Origin: Pseudomonadota bacterium
Lineage (GTDB): Bacteria; Pseudomonadota; Gammaproteobacteria; Burkholderiales; Methylophilaceae
DNA: 64,000 nucleotides
NCBI GenBank assembly: GCA_020053735.1
Contig: JAGVMP010000019.1
Coordinates: forward strand, 62,001 to 126,000
Direction: 5' to 3'
Position numbers and translations under genes: made by a program
Shown: positions 10,034 through 19,280 of the stretch, in pieces
Layout of the letters: every line of letters starts with the position of its first letter
Numbering within the stretch: the first letter of the stretch is position 1
The notes under the pieces: generated by a model
What the model was told of the DNA's origin: nothing
Seen by the model: only the letters and a program-made list of their open reading frames with translations
Databases searched by the model: none

Positions 10034-10687
10034 CTAGACTGCATCCCACACCAACAGCTGAACAGGCGTTGGATTGTAGGCATTACAAGGGTTATTTAAC
10101 TGAGGACAGTTTGATATTAGAACAATCACATCCATCTCGGCGCGCATTTCCACATATTTGCCTGCGCCAGAAATGCCATCTGCAAAGCTCAGGCCACCAT
10201 CCCTCGTTACGGGTACATTCATAAAAAAATTAATGTTGGCGGTGATGTCGCGTTTACTCATGTGGCGATGTACAGCGCAACCGCAGTTATTAAGCGCATG
10301 CATAAAGCTATCACGACAACTGTGCATAGAGCGTTTTTCCACGGCATAGCGCGTTGTGTTGCTCTCTGCTGAACAGGCACCGCCAAGTGTGTCGTGGCGA
10401 CCACAGGTATCTGCCACAATCGTCAACATGGGATTACCTTCGCTAGAATAAAGCACGGAGCCAGAAGTCAGATATAGTTGCCGCTGACACACGATGGTAT
10501 CAACCGCGCTGTAACGTTCTTCTGGATTGGTAGCACTATAAAACAATGTATCAACCGCTTGATTGCCTTCCAAATCCAGAATACGGAAAATTTGACCTTT
10601 CTTAACTTCAGCCATCCAAGGATCGCCTGCATTGCAGATTTGGTTTAGTACTGCAGTTTTAGGGTTTAGTCGACTTTCTACAATCAT
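10034..10687 (-). CDS. DUF1989 protein UAAP2, carboxyguanidine deiminase subunit family
   Basis: A 217-residue DUF1989 protein of the UAAP2 type ('urea amidolyase associated protein 2'), with [13 protein letters not shown] near residue 40, the Cys/His-bearing [16 protein letters not shown] stretch and [19 protein letters not shown] near the C-terminus. In described guanidine degradation systems two DUF1989 proteins form carboxyguanidine deiminase (CgdAB), which hydrolyses carboxyguanidine to allophanate and ammonia. The ATG overlaps the stop of the UAAP1 gene by four bases, so the two subunits are co-translated. The carboxylase follows after 67 bp. Its role here is inferred from family and context. 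Confidence 0.88.
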   Translation of the reverse strand: MIVESRLNPKTAVLNQICNAGDPWMAEVKKGQIFRILDLEGNQAVDTLFYSATNPEERYSAVDTIVCQRQLYLTSGSVLYSSEGNPMLTIVADTCGRHDTLGGACSAESNTTRYAVEKRSMHSCRDSFMHALNNCGCAVHRHMSKRDITANINFFMNVPVTRDGGLSFADGISGAGKYVEMRAEMDVIVLISNCPQLNNPCNAYNPTPVQLLVWDAV

Positions 10688-11412
10688 AGGTAATATCTTT
10701 CCGTATTCACAAAACCACGCTGGTTTTGTTCGCAGGAATTACGACAAATATCATTGGCCGAAGCAATCCCCACATGCCGAGTTGACAACTTTACTGCGGC
10801 TGGCTGGTAGTTAGTTTTATTATCTAAAGCATGTGGCGCAGTGGATAGCACCAATAACACATTCATATCGAAACGAATATCCACCGCATCCCCTACTTTG
10901 CTGTGGCCAGCCACAAAACTTAAATTTCCAACATCATCTGGTATCACTTTGCTAAAAAAATTGACGTTAGCTACTAAATCACGTTTACCTAAGCCATGTT
11001 TCGCTAACTCAATTAATAAGCCATCTTTACCACTTCTAAACATTTCATTACGATGCGTTTGAAATGTTGTTTTGCCATATTGAGCCTCTATCATGGCAGT
11101 ATCGGTCACACCGCAAATCGTGTCATGCCAATCAAGGCTATCGTCAATAATCGAGCACATGACCCGTCCCATGTCGCTATAACACACGTTGCCTGCAGTA
11201 AGGAAAGCCGTGTGTTGCGCTTTGAGCGTGTCTGGCATGTTATAGCGTTCCAATTTGTCTTCAGCGTTGTAAAATAACGCGGATAAATTGGCACCTCCTT
11301 CTAAATCAGTGATGCGTAATGCCGTACCGCGCCGCATGAGGCCAGACCAATGATTACCGCCTGGAATAACTTCTTCCCATAGCACATTCTCTGGGTTAAA
11401 TTCTTTTATCAC
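10684..11412 (-). CDS. DUF1989 protein UAAP1, carboxyguanidine deiminase subunit family
   Basis: A 242-residue DUF1989 protein of the UAAP1 type, with [12 protein letters not shown] near residue 13, [30 protein letters not shown] and [12 protein letters not shown]. It pairs with the UAAP2 gene immediately downstream, overlapping it by four bases, as expected for the two subunits of a carboxyguanidine deiminase. The start is GTG at 11412 with AAAGGA about six bases upstream. A palindromic element and a 176-bp gap separate it from glnT, the widest gap between adjacent genes of the operon, so expression of the downstream catabolic genes may be set partly independently of the upstream ones. Confidence 0.88.
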   Translation of the reverse strand: MIKEFNPENVLWEEVIPGGNHWSGLMRRGTALRITDLEGGANLSALFYNAEDKLERYNMPDTLKAQHTAFLTAGNVCYSDMGRVMCSIIDDSLDWHDTICGVTDTAMIEAQYGKTTFQTHRNEMFRSGKDGLLIELAKHGLGKRDLVANVNFFSKVIPDDVGNLSFVAGHSKVGDAVDIRFDMNVLLVLSTAPHALDNKTNYQPAAVKLSTRHVGIASANDICRNSCEQNQRGFVNTERYYL

Positions 11413-11445
11413 GTTAATCCTTTATTTGACTACTTCATTCACCTT

Positions 11446-11588
11446 TAGGCTGTCGTTAAAAATCAAAGTTGCTAAACCAGACAAGGCGTGAGCAAAAAAT
11501 GATGAGGCGCATATTTTTTATATGTAACGAATCATTTTTTGCTCACAACGCCGTATGGTGACGCTACTTTGTTTTCTAACGATAGGCT
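11446..11588. repeat. ~140-bp palindromic element
   Basis: The whole space between glnT and the UAAP1 gene is one imperfect palindrome. The outer arms begin with TAGGCTGTCGTTA and end with TAACGATAGGC. The inner arms contain a perfect 16-bp match, GTGAGCAAAAAATGAT at 11488-11503 and its complement at 11531-11546. The AT-rich centre is a further small palindrome. Its shape is that of a MITE- or REPIN-like dispersed repeat. In RNA it would form a long hairpin inside the operon transcript. Confidence 0.8.
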
Positions 11589-12950
11589 TTAGAACATGTA
11601 ACTGTAGCGGTCCACTTCCCATTGGCTAACGGTTAAATGATAGGTTTCCCACTCTTCAGTTTTATATTTGATGAATTCGTCTTTTAACTCTTTGCCTAAT
11701 GTTTTCTCAACTAGTGGGTCAGCAGCAAACGCGGCAACGGCTTCTTGCAAGGTTTGCGGCAAAAATTCAATGCCTCTTGCGCTACGCTGCTCTTCGTTCA
11801 TGTCGTATAGATTATCTTCATTCGGCTTGCCTGGATCTAAGCCTTCACGGATACCTTCTAAACCTGCTGCTAAGGCAAGCGTCGCTGCCAAATAGGGATT
11901 CACTGCGCCATCTGCGTTGCGTGATTCACAACGCCCACCGCCCATCGGCACGCGAACTGAGTTGGTGCGATTGTTAGATCCGTAAGAGTTGAATACTGGC
12001 GCCCAACTGAAGTAGCTCATTGCGCCTCGGCGAACTAAGCGTTTATAGCTGTTCACAGTAGGTGCAAATGCAGCACACAAAGCTGGGCCATGCTTCAAAA
12101 TACCTGCAATAAATTGATAGCCTAAAGTCGTTAATCCTAGCCCACGCGGATCATCTTTAGGGTCGCAAGCAAATAGGTTTTTGCCTGTTTTTAAATCGTA
12201 AAGCGACATATTGAAGTGTGCGCCCGTACCTGTTTTATCAGCAAATGGCTTGGGCATCATGGTGGCTACCAACCCATCTTCTTTCGCATAATGTTTCGCC
12301 ATATAACGGAAGAAAATCAGGCGGTCACACATGGTGAGCGCATCGCTATAATTAAAATCGAACTCAAATTGGCTGTTGGCATCTTCGTGGTCAAATGAAT
12401 ATAAATCCCAGCCAAGCCCGTTAATTGCTGTAGCCATTTTGTCTAACCAAGCAAAGTTATCCATAAAGCCGCGCACGTCATAACAAGCTTTTTCTAGCTT
12501 ATCGTCAGGGTTAGGTACACTTAAACTCCCGTCAGCATTTTGTTTTAATAAATAGATTTCGCATTCAATCCCCAGGTTCATGCCAAAGCCCATTTTTGCA
12601 GCTTCTGCTAACACGCTTTTCAAGGCTACTCGGGTGTTAAGTGGGTATGGGTTACCTTGAAAATGGTTGTCTGCTGGCATCCAAGCGACTTTAGGTTCCC
12701 AAGGTAATTGAATGATATGGTCTAAATCTGGCACAGAGTTCAGTTCATCATCGCTCGGGGCTTGTCCTAATCCATCTAAAGCATATCCAGTATAGCGCTC
12801 AGAGCCTGCAGCCATCTGTGGCAAATGATCTATAGGTACAACTTTAGCTTTAGGAATGCCATGAATATCCACATATGCACCTATGCAATACTTGACACCC
12901 TTTTCTTTAAGCTGCTGTTGAATCGTGTCAATTTCTACTGCTGTTTTCAT
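11589..12950 (-). CDS. glnT: GlnT-type (type III) glutamine synthetase
   Basis: A 453-residue glutamine synthetase of the GlnT family first described in rhizobia, ATP-dependently amidating glutamate. Visible landmarks are [15 protein letters not shown] near residue 25, the metal-binding GIECEIYLL, the nucleotide-site region [25 protein letters not shown] and [15 protein letters not shown]. The related gamma-glutamylmethylamide synthetase of methylotrophs is an alternative, but the sequence resembles GlnT more. Its ATG overlaps the stop of the creatininase-family gene by four bases. Within a guanidine operon it would capture the ammonia released by downstream enzymes; a ligase acting on another amine cannot be excluded. 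Confidence 0.88.
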   Translation of the reverse strand: MKTAVEIDTIQQQLKEKGVKYCIGAYVDIHGIPKAKVVPIDHLPQMAAGSERYTGYALDGLGQAPSDDELNSVPDLDHIIQLPWEPKVAWMPADNHFQGNPYPLNTRVALKSVLAEAAKMGFGMNLGIECEIYLLKQNADGSLSVPNPDDKLEKACYDVRGFMDNFAWLDKMATAINGLGWDLYSFDHEDANSQFEFDFNYSDALTMCDRLIFFRYMAKHYAKEDGLVATMMPKPFADKTGTGAHFNMSLYDLKTGKNLFACDPKDDPRGLGLTTLGYQFIAGILKHGPALCAAFAPTVNSYKRLVRRGAMSYFSWAPVFNSYGSNNRTNSVRVPMGGGRCESRNADGAVNPYLAATLALAAGLEGIREGLDPGKPNEDNLYDMNEEQRSARGIEFLPQTLQEAVAAFAADPLVEKTLGKELKDEFIKYKTEEWETYHLTVSQWEVDRYSYMF

Positions 12951-13729
12951 GTACTTGTTGCCTTATCAAATGAATCAAAATATGAGTGTGCCAAAGGCGG
13001 GTTTTCTTGCATGCCTTTGATAACCAATGCACTTAAATCTTCTACCATCCAGTTAAACCACTCCGCGCCCTTTTCTTTACTCGAAATGCTGGGAGTACCA
13101 GTTACTCCATTCAAACTTGTGCGATTCACTGGATGCGAAAAAACTAAATTCTCAGTTCGGTCGTGGTCGTCAGCAAGGTGTAATTTATCCATTCGCACCA
13201 TCTCTGGCGCAGTGGCAAGCATGAGTGATGTTTCTGCATCGTTGGCATGCCAATCTTCACCATCGGCATGGTGAAACTGTTTTACGCGTTGGCTTAAATG
13301 CGCAGTATTAAATACCGCGACCATCATGTCATCATGCTCTGCGCGCAACATTTCTAAAGCGCAGCGCAAGGGTGCAGCATTAGTGACATGCGTGTTCACA
13401 ATAAACAAACGACGTATGCCACTGTGATACGCCCAATCACCCAACTCTTTCATTAGGGTAATTAATGTAATTGGCGTTATCGCCAAGGTACCTGGCCAGC
13501 GTTGACTATGGCCAAGCGAGCACCCATAAGGCATCGTAGGCAACATTGGGACATTGGTTTTTTCTGCTACAGCAAGGCATAAAATATCTGCCAACACGTA
13601 ATCCATGCCGCACCCCATATGTGGACCGTGTTGCTCAGTTGCGCCTATGGGCAAAATGGCAGCTTGATTAGCCGCCTCAAGTTTACTAGGCAATTCATCC
13701 CATGTAGTTTTTGACCATTCCATTGTCAT
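12947..13729 (-). CDS. creatininase-family amidohydrolase
   Basis: A 260-residue metal-dependent amidohydrolase of the creatininase family. The N-terminal metal site is present ([11 protein letters not shown] and the Asp of GMDY, residues ~24-45), as is the later NDAETSLML motif. The family motif usually written NGHGGN is replaced by NTHVTN, keeping the His but not the following Gly/Glu. True creatininase activity is therefore doubtful. ATG 13729 has GGAG seven bases upstream. It sits directly behind the ABC ATPase and overlaps glnT, so it is a full operon member. A cyclic or N-substituted guanidine or amide would fit the context; this is inference only. Confidence 0.82.
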   Translation of the reverse strand: MTMEWSKTTWDELPSKLEAANQAAILPIGATEQHGPHMGCGMDYVLADILCLAVAEKTNVPMLPTMPYGCSLGHSQRWPGTLAITPITLITLMKELGDWAYHSGIRRLFIVNTHVTNAAPLRCALEMLRAEHDDMMVAVFNTAHLSQRVKQFHHADGEDWHANDAETSLMLATAPEMVRMDKLHLADDHDRTENLVFSHPVNRTSLNGVTGTPSISSKEKGAEWFNWMVEDLSALVIKGMQENPPLAHSYFDSFDKATST

Positions 13730-13732
13730 GCA

Positions 13733-14662
13733 CTACTCCACGTTATCTGCAACGTTTACAAAACGAATCATGTGTTGCTTGATTGGGATTTCGGTACTTT
13801 CTTGTTCATCCTGCGGATGAATAAGTGAATCTAGTCTTGCCTTGGTTGCTAAAAACTCTGGTGAGGTAAATTGCGCTGCGCTGCGCGGACGTGGCACAGG
13901 CACTTCGACCAACTCCATCACTTCACCCGGATGTGCTTTCAGCACCAGAATTCGGTCCGCGAGAAAGATGGCTTCATCTAAATCATGCGTAATGAACACA
14001 ACGGTAATGTCGATATTGCGCCAAATCTCCAGCAAATGCGCTTGCATTTTGCAACGCGACTGTGCATCAAGCGCGCCAAAAGGCTCATCCATGAGCAAAA
14101 TACGGGGTTGATTCACTAAAGCACGAGCGATTGCCACGCGTTGCTTCATGCCACCTGATAGTTCATGTGGATATGCATTTGCAAACTTTTCAAGACCAAC
14201 CAACTCAAGCCACAATTCGGCCTCACGTCCAGCCTCGATACTGCTGATGTTGTTCATCTCTAAGCCAAACATGACATTTTGCTTAACGGTGCGCCAAGGG
14301 AATAAGGTATACCCCTGAAACACCATGCCACGATCGCGCCCAGGACCAATAATAGGCTTTCCATCTAGCAATACCTCACCACCAGTATAACTTTCTAGCC
14401 CAGCCAAAATACGCACCAGTGTTGATTTACCACAGCCAGAAGGACCAATCACACACACAAATTCACGCTTATGGGTTTGAAAACTCACGTTCTTTAGCGC
14501 GATTGTTTCGCCATTCGCGGTTTTGTAAACTTTATCTAAGCCTTTAACTTCTAAAATGACTTCGCGCTGTTTGAGTTTATCAAAGCGCTGCTTTACTGCA
14601 TCTGATTGCTCCAAATAACTGGGTAATAACAGTTTATTCTCAGGTTTATTCATGTTCTGCAT
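13733..14662 (-). CDS. ABC transporter ATPase (nitrate/sulfonate/taurine type)
   Basis: ATP-binding subunit of an importer of the TauB/SsuB/NrtD group. It has the Walker [10 protein letters not shown] near residue 73, the signature [15 protein letters not shown], Walker [14 protein letters not shown] and the switch His in FITHDLDEA. It is somewhat longer (309 residues) than usual because of an N-terminal ~40-residue extension and a short C-terminal tail. A second in-frame ATG at 14653 has GGGGA in front of it and may be the real start. It lies eight bases behind the permease gene. In guanidine-riboswitch operons this transporter type is a common partner and is presumed to import guanidine or a related cation. 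Confidence 0.92.
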   Translation of the reverse strand: MQNMNKPENKLLLPSYLEQSDAVKQRFDKLKQREVILEVKGLDKVYKTANGETIALKNVSFQTHKREFVCVIGPSGCGKSTLVRILAGLESYTGGEVLLDGKPIIGPGRDRGMVFQGYTLFPWRTVKQNVMFGLEMNNISSIEAGREAELWLELVGLEKFANAYPHELSGGMKQRVAIARALVNQPRILLMDEPFGALDAQSRCKMQAHLLEIWRNIDITVVFITHDLDEAIFLADRILVLKAHPGEVMELVEVPVPRPRSAAQFTSPEFLATKARLDSLIHPQDEQESTEIPIKQHMIRFVNVADNVE

Positions 14663-14670
14663 CCCCGTTT

Positions 14671-15672
14671 TTATTCTTTATTGGCCGCTTTATTCCAAGC
14701 AAACAGGCGTTTGCCAAGCCAAGCCAACAGCAAATCTGTACCAAGCCCAATAAAACCAATAATAAATATGGCTGCATAAACATTGTCAAAATGTTGATAG
14801 CGCGCCTGCTGCGTAATAAACCAAGTGATTCCAGAAGTGGTGCCTATTAGCTCTGCAACAATTAAATAAGTCCAAGCCCAACCCAGTAAAATACGTTGAT
14901 CTCGATATAAATCTGGCAAAATTCCAGGAATAACAACATGCCGTAACAGTTTTAATTTACTAGTTCCCAAGGTCATGGCGGCTTCTAGCAAGGAATAATC
15001 TAACTTACGGGTAGTATTGGCAATCACTAACACTTGCTGAAAAAACGTACCAATCACGATAATTGCAATTTTTGGCCCATCATAAATACCCAAAATGGCC
15101 ACCATGAGCGCACCAAATGCGGGTGCTGGCAAATAACGGAAAAACTCGATGAAAGGCTCATTAAGCCTAGATATCGCACTATAAGTGCCGCACAAAATAC
15201 CCAATGGCACACCAATTAACGAAGAGATGAGAAACCCAAAAAAAATAACTTGAATACTTTTCCACAAACTTTGGTGTAGCCATAAGCCATCTTTTTGCGC
15301 TGGCGGAGTGGTGAATGCCGTGTAAAAAGCTTTTGCAACTTCATGCGGCGCAGGTAAGTAGATGGGATTTGCAGGCTCCCCCTCTGGCAGAGCCTTACCT
15401 TGCGCCTGCATACTGGCAAATTCTTCTTTAAAAGTGGTCTTGTCTATTAGCATGTCGACTTGGAAATAATCGACATCTCCAGGCTGCTGAATCATCACCA
15501 TCGGGTGCCAAATAAATGGCAAATAACTCACGGCACACCAAATCAGTAAAGGTAGTAGAAATGAGGCCCACCCTATAATTTTACGACGATTAGGGGTTAA
15601 CTCCTGCCGAACCGAAAACCAATCCGACGACCACCCTGAAAAATAACCAGAAAAATAAGTAGACAAGCTCAT
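14671..15672 (-). CDS. ABC transporter permease
   Basis: Inner-membrane permease of the BPD_transp_1 family (SsuC/TauC/NrtB type), 333 residues. The first membrane segment is at about 37-56. A long hydrophilic, presumably periplasmic, loop of ~75 residues then precedes a core of five further segments, which makes it longer than the usual 250-280. The cytoplasmic EAA-type loop is represented by [26 protein letters not shown] 15672 has AAGGA five bases upstream. It lies between the binding-protein and ATPase genes of the same operon. Confidence 0.9.
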   Translation of the reverse strand: MSLSTYFSGYFSGWSSDWFSVRQELTPNRRKIIGWASFLLPLLIWCAVSYLPFIWHPMVMIQQPGDVDYFQVDMLIDKTTFKEEFASMQAQGKALPEGEPANPIYLPAPHEVAKAFYTAFTTPPAQKDGLWLHQSLWKSIQVIFFGFLISSLIGVPLGILCGTYSAISRLNEPFIEFFRYLPAPAFGALMVAILGIYDGPKIAIIVIGTFFQQVLVIANTTRKLDYSLLEAAMTLGTSKLKLLRHVVIPGILPDLYRDQRILLGWAWTYLIVAELIGTTSGITWFITQQARYQHFDNVYAAIFIIGFIGLGTDLLLAWLGKRLFAWNKAANKE

Positions 15673-15714
15673 TTCATCCTTAATATATTATTTGTGGTAA
15701 TTTCCAACTAGGGA

Positions 15715-16704
15715 TTACTTATAAAAAACTGGATCAATCGCTTTGCTTAAATCTTGTGGTTCTTTATATACCCCATACTTAACGTTAAAGTCATCCGCAA
15801 TTTTTGAAGAACCATATAAAGATTTAAAACCAGCAGCTTTGGTATAAGTTACTTTCCCTTCGGCTAAAGTGAGTAATTTTGTGCCTTTGAGGAATGGTTT
15901 GTATGCTTCTGGGGTTAAGCCTACGCGCGCTGCCATTATTTTTATGGCATCAGGTTGTGTTTTTGGGTCGTTGATGTAAGTAACGACTTTACCCCATACT
16001 TTCACCACTTTTGCCCAATCTTCTTTGCGACTTGATAGGCTTGCAGGGCTCACTGTGACAACGTCATAAATAAGTCCTGGTTCTTTAGCGGAAGTGTAAA
16101 TTGGTTTAGCACCAGGTACACGCTTCATCGCTTCGCCAGAATTTGGCTGCCAGGCACCAATTGCTGCCAAATCGCCAGAAGCCAACGCCTGCGGTGTTTC
16201 ATTGGTTTTGGTGTTTACAATTGTGACATCAGATTCTTTCATGCCTGCTTTTTCTAAGCCATTCAGCAATAAAAGATGCTCTACAAAACCTGTTTCTAAG
16301 CCAATTTTTTTGCCTTTTAAATCTTTTAAGCTTTTGATGCCAGGCGCACCAACAATCATGTCATTACCATTAGAGTAATCAGTCAGCAAAATCATCACAT
16401 TTTTAGCGCCACCTGAAGACATCACTAAGGCATCGCCGTTGGTTACCGTAACACCGTCAATTTTGCCAGCTGCAAATGCATCCATGGAGGCAACATAGTC
16501 AAACCAATCAAATTTAACTTCTACGCCAGCTTCCTTAAACCAGTCCTTATCAATCGCAACCTGCCATGCTACCCAACCCGGCCAATCGCTGTAACCAATT
16601 TTTAAAGGTTCTGCAGCGTGTGAAATGCCTGCAAAAAGTAAGGTTGCTATTAATGTTGAAGCGACTGAAAATTGCTTAACGAAACTTGAACAAATTGAAC
16701 GCAT
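15715..16704 (-). CDS. ABC transporter periplasmic substrate-binding protein
   Basis: Binding protein of the NMT1/THI5-like or nitrate/sulfonate family, 329 residues from ATG 16704. It carries a Sec signal peptide (hydrophobic core ~14-26, probable cleavage after SHA). The mature part has the usual features: [15 protein letters not shown] with the first strand, and a two-lobed periplasmic-binding-protein pattern. I chose 16704 because AGGAG lies seven bases before it; the longer frame from 16746 would start inside the riboswitch terminator. It is the first gene of the operon, directly under riboswitch control, so it presumably supplies substrate specificity for guanidine uptake. Confidence 0.92.
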   Translation of the reverse strand: MRSICSSFVKQFSVASTLIATLLFAGISHAAEPLKIGYSDWPGWVAWQVAIDKDWFKEAGVEVKFDWFDYVASMDAFAAGKIDGVTVTNGDALVMSSGGAKNVMILLTDYSNGNDMIVGAPGIKSLKDLKGKKIGLETGFVEHLLLLNGLEKAGMKESDVTIVNTKTNETPQALASGDLAAIGAWQPNSGEAMKRVPGAKPIYTSAKEPGLIYDVVTVSPASLSSRKEDWAKVVKVWGKVVTYINDPKTQPDAIKIMAARVGLTPEAYKPFLKGTKLLTLAEGKVTYTKAAGFKSLYGSSKIADDFNVKYGVYKEPQDLSKAIDPVFYK

Positions 16705-16724
16705 GATTGGCTCCTTGGTTAGAT

Positions 16725-16762
16725 AAAAAAATCGAGAAGGCGGCATTAAAAATGCTTCCTCC
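16725..16762 (-). terminator. riboswitch expression-platform terminator
   Basis: On the minus strand GGAGG, an inner hairpin GCATT/AATGC and CCTTC are followed by seven T. The 5' arm GGAGG (16758-16762) overlaps the last conserved bases of the guanidine-I aptamer (GGGAG), so aptamer folding and terminator formation should exclude one another. This predicts read-through when ligand is bound. Confidence 0.75.
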
Positions 16763-16860
16763 CGGGCTTTTATCCCTCCGTGTAACCAATTGCTCTTGGC
16801 CGATAACTCTTGGACCAGTCACTCTAAACTACCGAGCCGGAACCCTAGTCATCTTTTTGA
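16750..16860 (-). promoter_or_regulatory. guanidine-I (ykkC) riboswitch
   Basis: Read on the minus strand, the conserved blocks of the ykkC/guanidine-I aptamer occur in order. CTAGGGTTCCGG is at 16848-16837, ACTGGTCCAAGAG at 16819-16807 and ACACGGAGGGAT then AAAAGCCCGGGAG at 16783-16759. This class binds free guanidinium and usually switches on guanidine export, carboxylation or import genes. It lies between the unmapped promoter and the substrate-binding protein gene at 16704, and a terminator overlaps its 3' end. The exact outer limits of the P1 stem are approximate. Confidence 0.93.
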
Positions 16861-17153
16861 TACTAAAACGGTTATTTTTAATAACAAACCGCTTTCTCAC
16901 AAATTATATTCAGCAAGTAATATGCCATTCCATTCAATAAAAATTTATTTATACATATCATATAGTTATTAATTTTTTATTGGTTATTTTTTCTACACTT
17001 AGTAATGTTATGCACAATATAAGTGCATTAACTAAAAATGTTGCACCATATTTAATCTTTGCAGGCATGTTCGTGGTTAATTAGCAACTTCACCCCAACA
17101 TATCTCATGTAAAATCAGTCATTTAGAATTAATAGTTTCTGCGGGGAATCGCC

Positions 17154-18290
17154 ATGAAATATATGCTAAGAATGATTACTCTAGCCTTTACTTTATTGGC
17201 TTGTGAGTTAAATGCAGAAACTCTCTCAACGAATCAAACGCCTCAATCTAGCACCTACTTAATTGGCACGTATACAGACGCAGAGAGTCAAGGCATTGAG
17301 TTACTTAGTTTTGATCAAGATACTATGACACTCAACTCTGAAGTGGTGGCAAGCGGCTTTAAAGACCCTTCTTTCGTCATCGCAAACCAGGCCAGAACGA
17401 TGATTTTTGCAGTAGAAGAAAATGAGAATGGCAAGTTGAGGTCTTTTGCTTTTAATCAGCAAAAAACCGATTTAGTATTATTAGATATTGTTGACAGTGC
17501 TGGTGACGATCCTTGCTATCTTGCGTTAGATCACTCAGAGCATTTTCTTGCAGTAGCAAATTACATTAGCGGAAATTTCAGTATCTTTGAGGTTAATAGC
17601 GAAGGGGGCTTGTATTTCAGGCAATCTGTACAGCATCGAGGCCGCAGTATAAATAAGTCTAGACAAAACAATGCGCACGTGCACAGCATGGTGTTTCATC
17701 CTAATAACAAACAATTGTTGGTTGCCGATTTAGGCACAGATAAAATACATATTTATGATGTAAATTTTTCTAACTCAACACCGATAACAGAGGCTAATCC
17801 AGCTTATTTTAAAGTAGCTTCAGGGTCTGGGCCAAGGCACATGGTGATTCATCCAAATGGCAAAGTGCTGTATCTGGTGCATGAGTTAACGGGTGAAGTT
17901 GGGGTATACTTTTATGAGGATGGAGAGATTACACATTTCAGCACTCATACACTGACAACTTCAAAGCGTAAAGGCCATGTGCAAGCGGCTGAAATTCGTT
18001 TATCGCAGGATGGTAAGTTTGTATACGTATCAAACAGAGGCAATGCTAACAATCTGAGTGTCTTTAAGGTCGAGTTAAACGGAGACTTAAGTCTAATTCA
18101 GCAAATATCAACAGGTGGCAGAACACCAAGAAACTTTAATCTCAGTTTAGATGGTCAATTTTTACTTGTTGCAAATCAGGATTCTGATGAAGTCCGTATC
18201 TTTAAACGTGATTCAGTGACTGGGAGGTTAGAGAAAAGTCCTTCAAAAATAAAGATTAACAAACCAGCGTATGTATTTCCACTGTACTAA
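17154..18290 (+). CDS. exported lactonase-family beta-propeller protein
   Basis: A 378-residue protein of the 6-phosphogluconolactonase/lactonase beta-propeller family (PF10282), with repeated blade motifs such as YLIGTYTDAESQGI, GDDPCYLALD, GSGPRHMVIHPNGK and STGGRTPRNFNLSLDG. It begins with a hydrophobic signal segment (residues ~5-20) ending in LLACELNA, cleavable by signal peptidase I and possibly lipobox-like. It is therefore probably periplasmic, which does not fit a cytoplasmic pentose-phosphate enzyme; the substrate is unknown. GGGGA lies upstream of ATG 17154. It is divergent from the guanidine operon and convergent with cspA. Confidence 0.85.
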   Translation: MKYMLRMITLAFTLLACELNAETLSTNQTPQSSTYLIGTYTDAESQGIELLSFDQDTMTLNSEVVASGFKDPSFVIANQARTMIFAVEENENGKLRSFAFNQQKTDLVLLDIVDSAGDDPCYLALDHSEHFLAVANYISGNFSIFEVNSEGGLYFRQSVQHRGRSINKSRQNNAHVHSMVFHPNNKQLLVADLGTDKIHIYDVNFSNSTPITEANPAYFKVASGSGPRHMVIHPNGKVLYLVHELTGEVGVYFYEDGEITHFSTHTLTTSKRKGHVQAAEIRLSQDGKFVYVSNRGNANNLSVFKVELNGDLSLIQQISTGGRTPRNFNLSLDGQFLLVANQDSDEVRIFKRDSVTGRLEKSPSKIKINKPAYVFPLY

Positions 18291-18342
18291 CTTTGAAGTA
18301 ACCTTAATCGTGGTGCAATTTGATTTATGTAAGTCTAAAATA

Positions 18343-18372
18343 AAAAAATGGCTCACAAGGAGCCATTTTTAA
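18343..18372. terminator. bidirectional terminator between the lactonase gene and cspA
   Basis: A hairpin with stem AATGGCTC/GAGCCATT and a five-base loop is flanked by A runs on one side and T runs on the other. It lies between two convergent genes and can terminate both. Confidence 0.85.
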
Positions 18373-18441
18373 GAATTCTTTAGTTTAAAAAATAAACGTC
18401 GAATCCGTTAGTTTGAATGCAGAGCTACCTCTGCAAAGCAA

Positions 18442-18645
18442 TTAAGTCTTCTGAATGTTAGAAGCTTGTTTGCCTTTTGGACCTTCTGTCACGTCAAAAC
18501 TAACGCGATCATTTTCTTTCAAACTTTTGTAGCCGCTATCAACGATAGCAGAGAAGTGTGCGAATAAATCGTCACCGCCTGCGTCTGGGGTAATGAAACC
18601 AAAACCCTTAGAGTCATTAAACCATTTTACAATACCTGTTGCCAT
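18442..18645 (-). CDS. cspA: cold-shock protein, CspA family
   Basis: A 67-residue cold-shock domain protein that binds single-stranded RNA/DNA and melts RNA structure. The RNP1 motif KGFGFI (residues 14-19) and RNP2-like DLFAHF are intact. The length is standard. A strong sigma70 promoter lies at 18749-18777, which would give a ~95-base 5' untranslated leader, as is usual for cold-shock mRNAs whose leaders tune translation with temperature. It is divergent from infA, another OB-fold RNA-binding protein. Confidence 0.95.
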   Translation of the reverse strand: MATGIVKWFNDSKGFGFITPDAGGDDLFAHFSAIVDSGYKSLKENDRVSFDVTEGPKGKQASNIQKT

Positions 18646-18748
18646 AATATTACTTTCTTACTAAAAAGGGAGGCACCCAAAAAAGTCTCCATTAAAAAAA
18701 ATGAGCCCGAAGGACCCAATTAATTAAAAATGTAAACGCCTAAGTGCC

Positions 18749-18777
18749 TTTATATGGATTAATCTGCAACGTGTCAA
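18749..18777 (-). promoter_or_regulatory. sigma70 promoter of cspA
   Basis: On the minus strand a perfect -35 TTGACA (18777-18772) is separated by exactly 17 bases from TATAAA (18754-18749). It points toward cspA with a predicted start of transcription near 18742. Confidence 0.85.
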
Positions 18778-18944
18778 GCATTATCAATAAAATATTGTAA
18801 AAATATGACATTTTATTGCTTATTTTCGCCTGCAAGACTATACTGCGCCTGCGTTTAGTCGCATATAAAGACAATGTTGTTTTTTTGTTGCTAGTAGTAT
18901 TCTCAAGCTTGGTTTGAGTCTTAATGAATGATTGGAGCCATGTA

Positions 18945-19205
18945 ATGGCAAAAGAAGAATTAATTGAAATGAATGGTGTGGTAGACGAAATTCTGCCAGA
19001 TTCTCGCTATCGCGTCACACTTGAAAACGGCCATAAGTTAGTGGCTTACACTGGCGGCAAAATGAAGAAAAATCATATACGCATTTTGGCGGGCGATAAA
19101 GTGACGCTTGAGCTTTCGCCTTACGATATTAATAACGGCCGCATTACGTTTAGGCATATTGAATCTAAAACGCCATATACACCGCCCAAAAGACGCACTT
19201 ACTAG
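18945..19205 (+). CDS. infA: translation initiation factor IF-1
   Basis: An 86-residue S1/OB-fold protein that binds the ribosomal A site during initiation. It carries the typical sequence start [10 protein letters not shown] and the conserved [10 protein letters not shown] and ELSPYD blocks, with a Pro/Arg-rich C-terminal extension. I start it at ATG 18945 rather than 18924 because GGAG lies eight bases upstream and the family begins with MAKE. It stands alone, not in the ribosomal-protein operon, so it may be an extra copy of infA as seen in several betaproteobacteria. Confidence 0.93.
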   Translation: MAKEELIEMNGVVDEILPDSRYRVTLENGHKLVAYTGGKMKKNHIRILAGDKVTLELSPYDINNGRITFRHIESKTPYTPPKRRTY

Positions 19206-19217
19206 CAGAATTTAGTT

Positions 19218-19246
19218 AAAAGCCAGCGTCAATGCTGGCTTTTTTA
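19218..19246 (+). terminator. terminator of infA
   Basis: Stem AGCCAGC/GCTGGCT with a six-base loop (19221-19240) is followed by a T run, 15 bases after the infA stop. Confidence 0.9.
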
Positions 19247-19280
19247 TTGCCCTAATTTATTGTTTTAGCATGCAAATCTT

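Noticed and set aside
16705..16746. Fourteen-residue N-terminal extension of the ABC binding protein
   Set aside because: The ATG at 16746 lies in the riboswitch terminator hairpin and the extension precedes the signal peptide; ATG 16704 has a good ribosome binding site.
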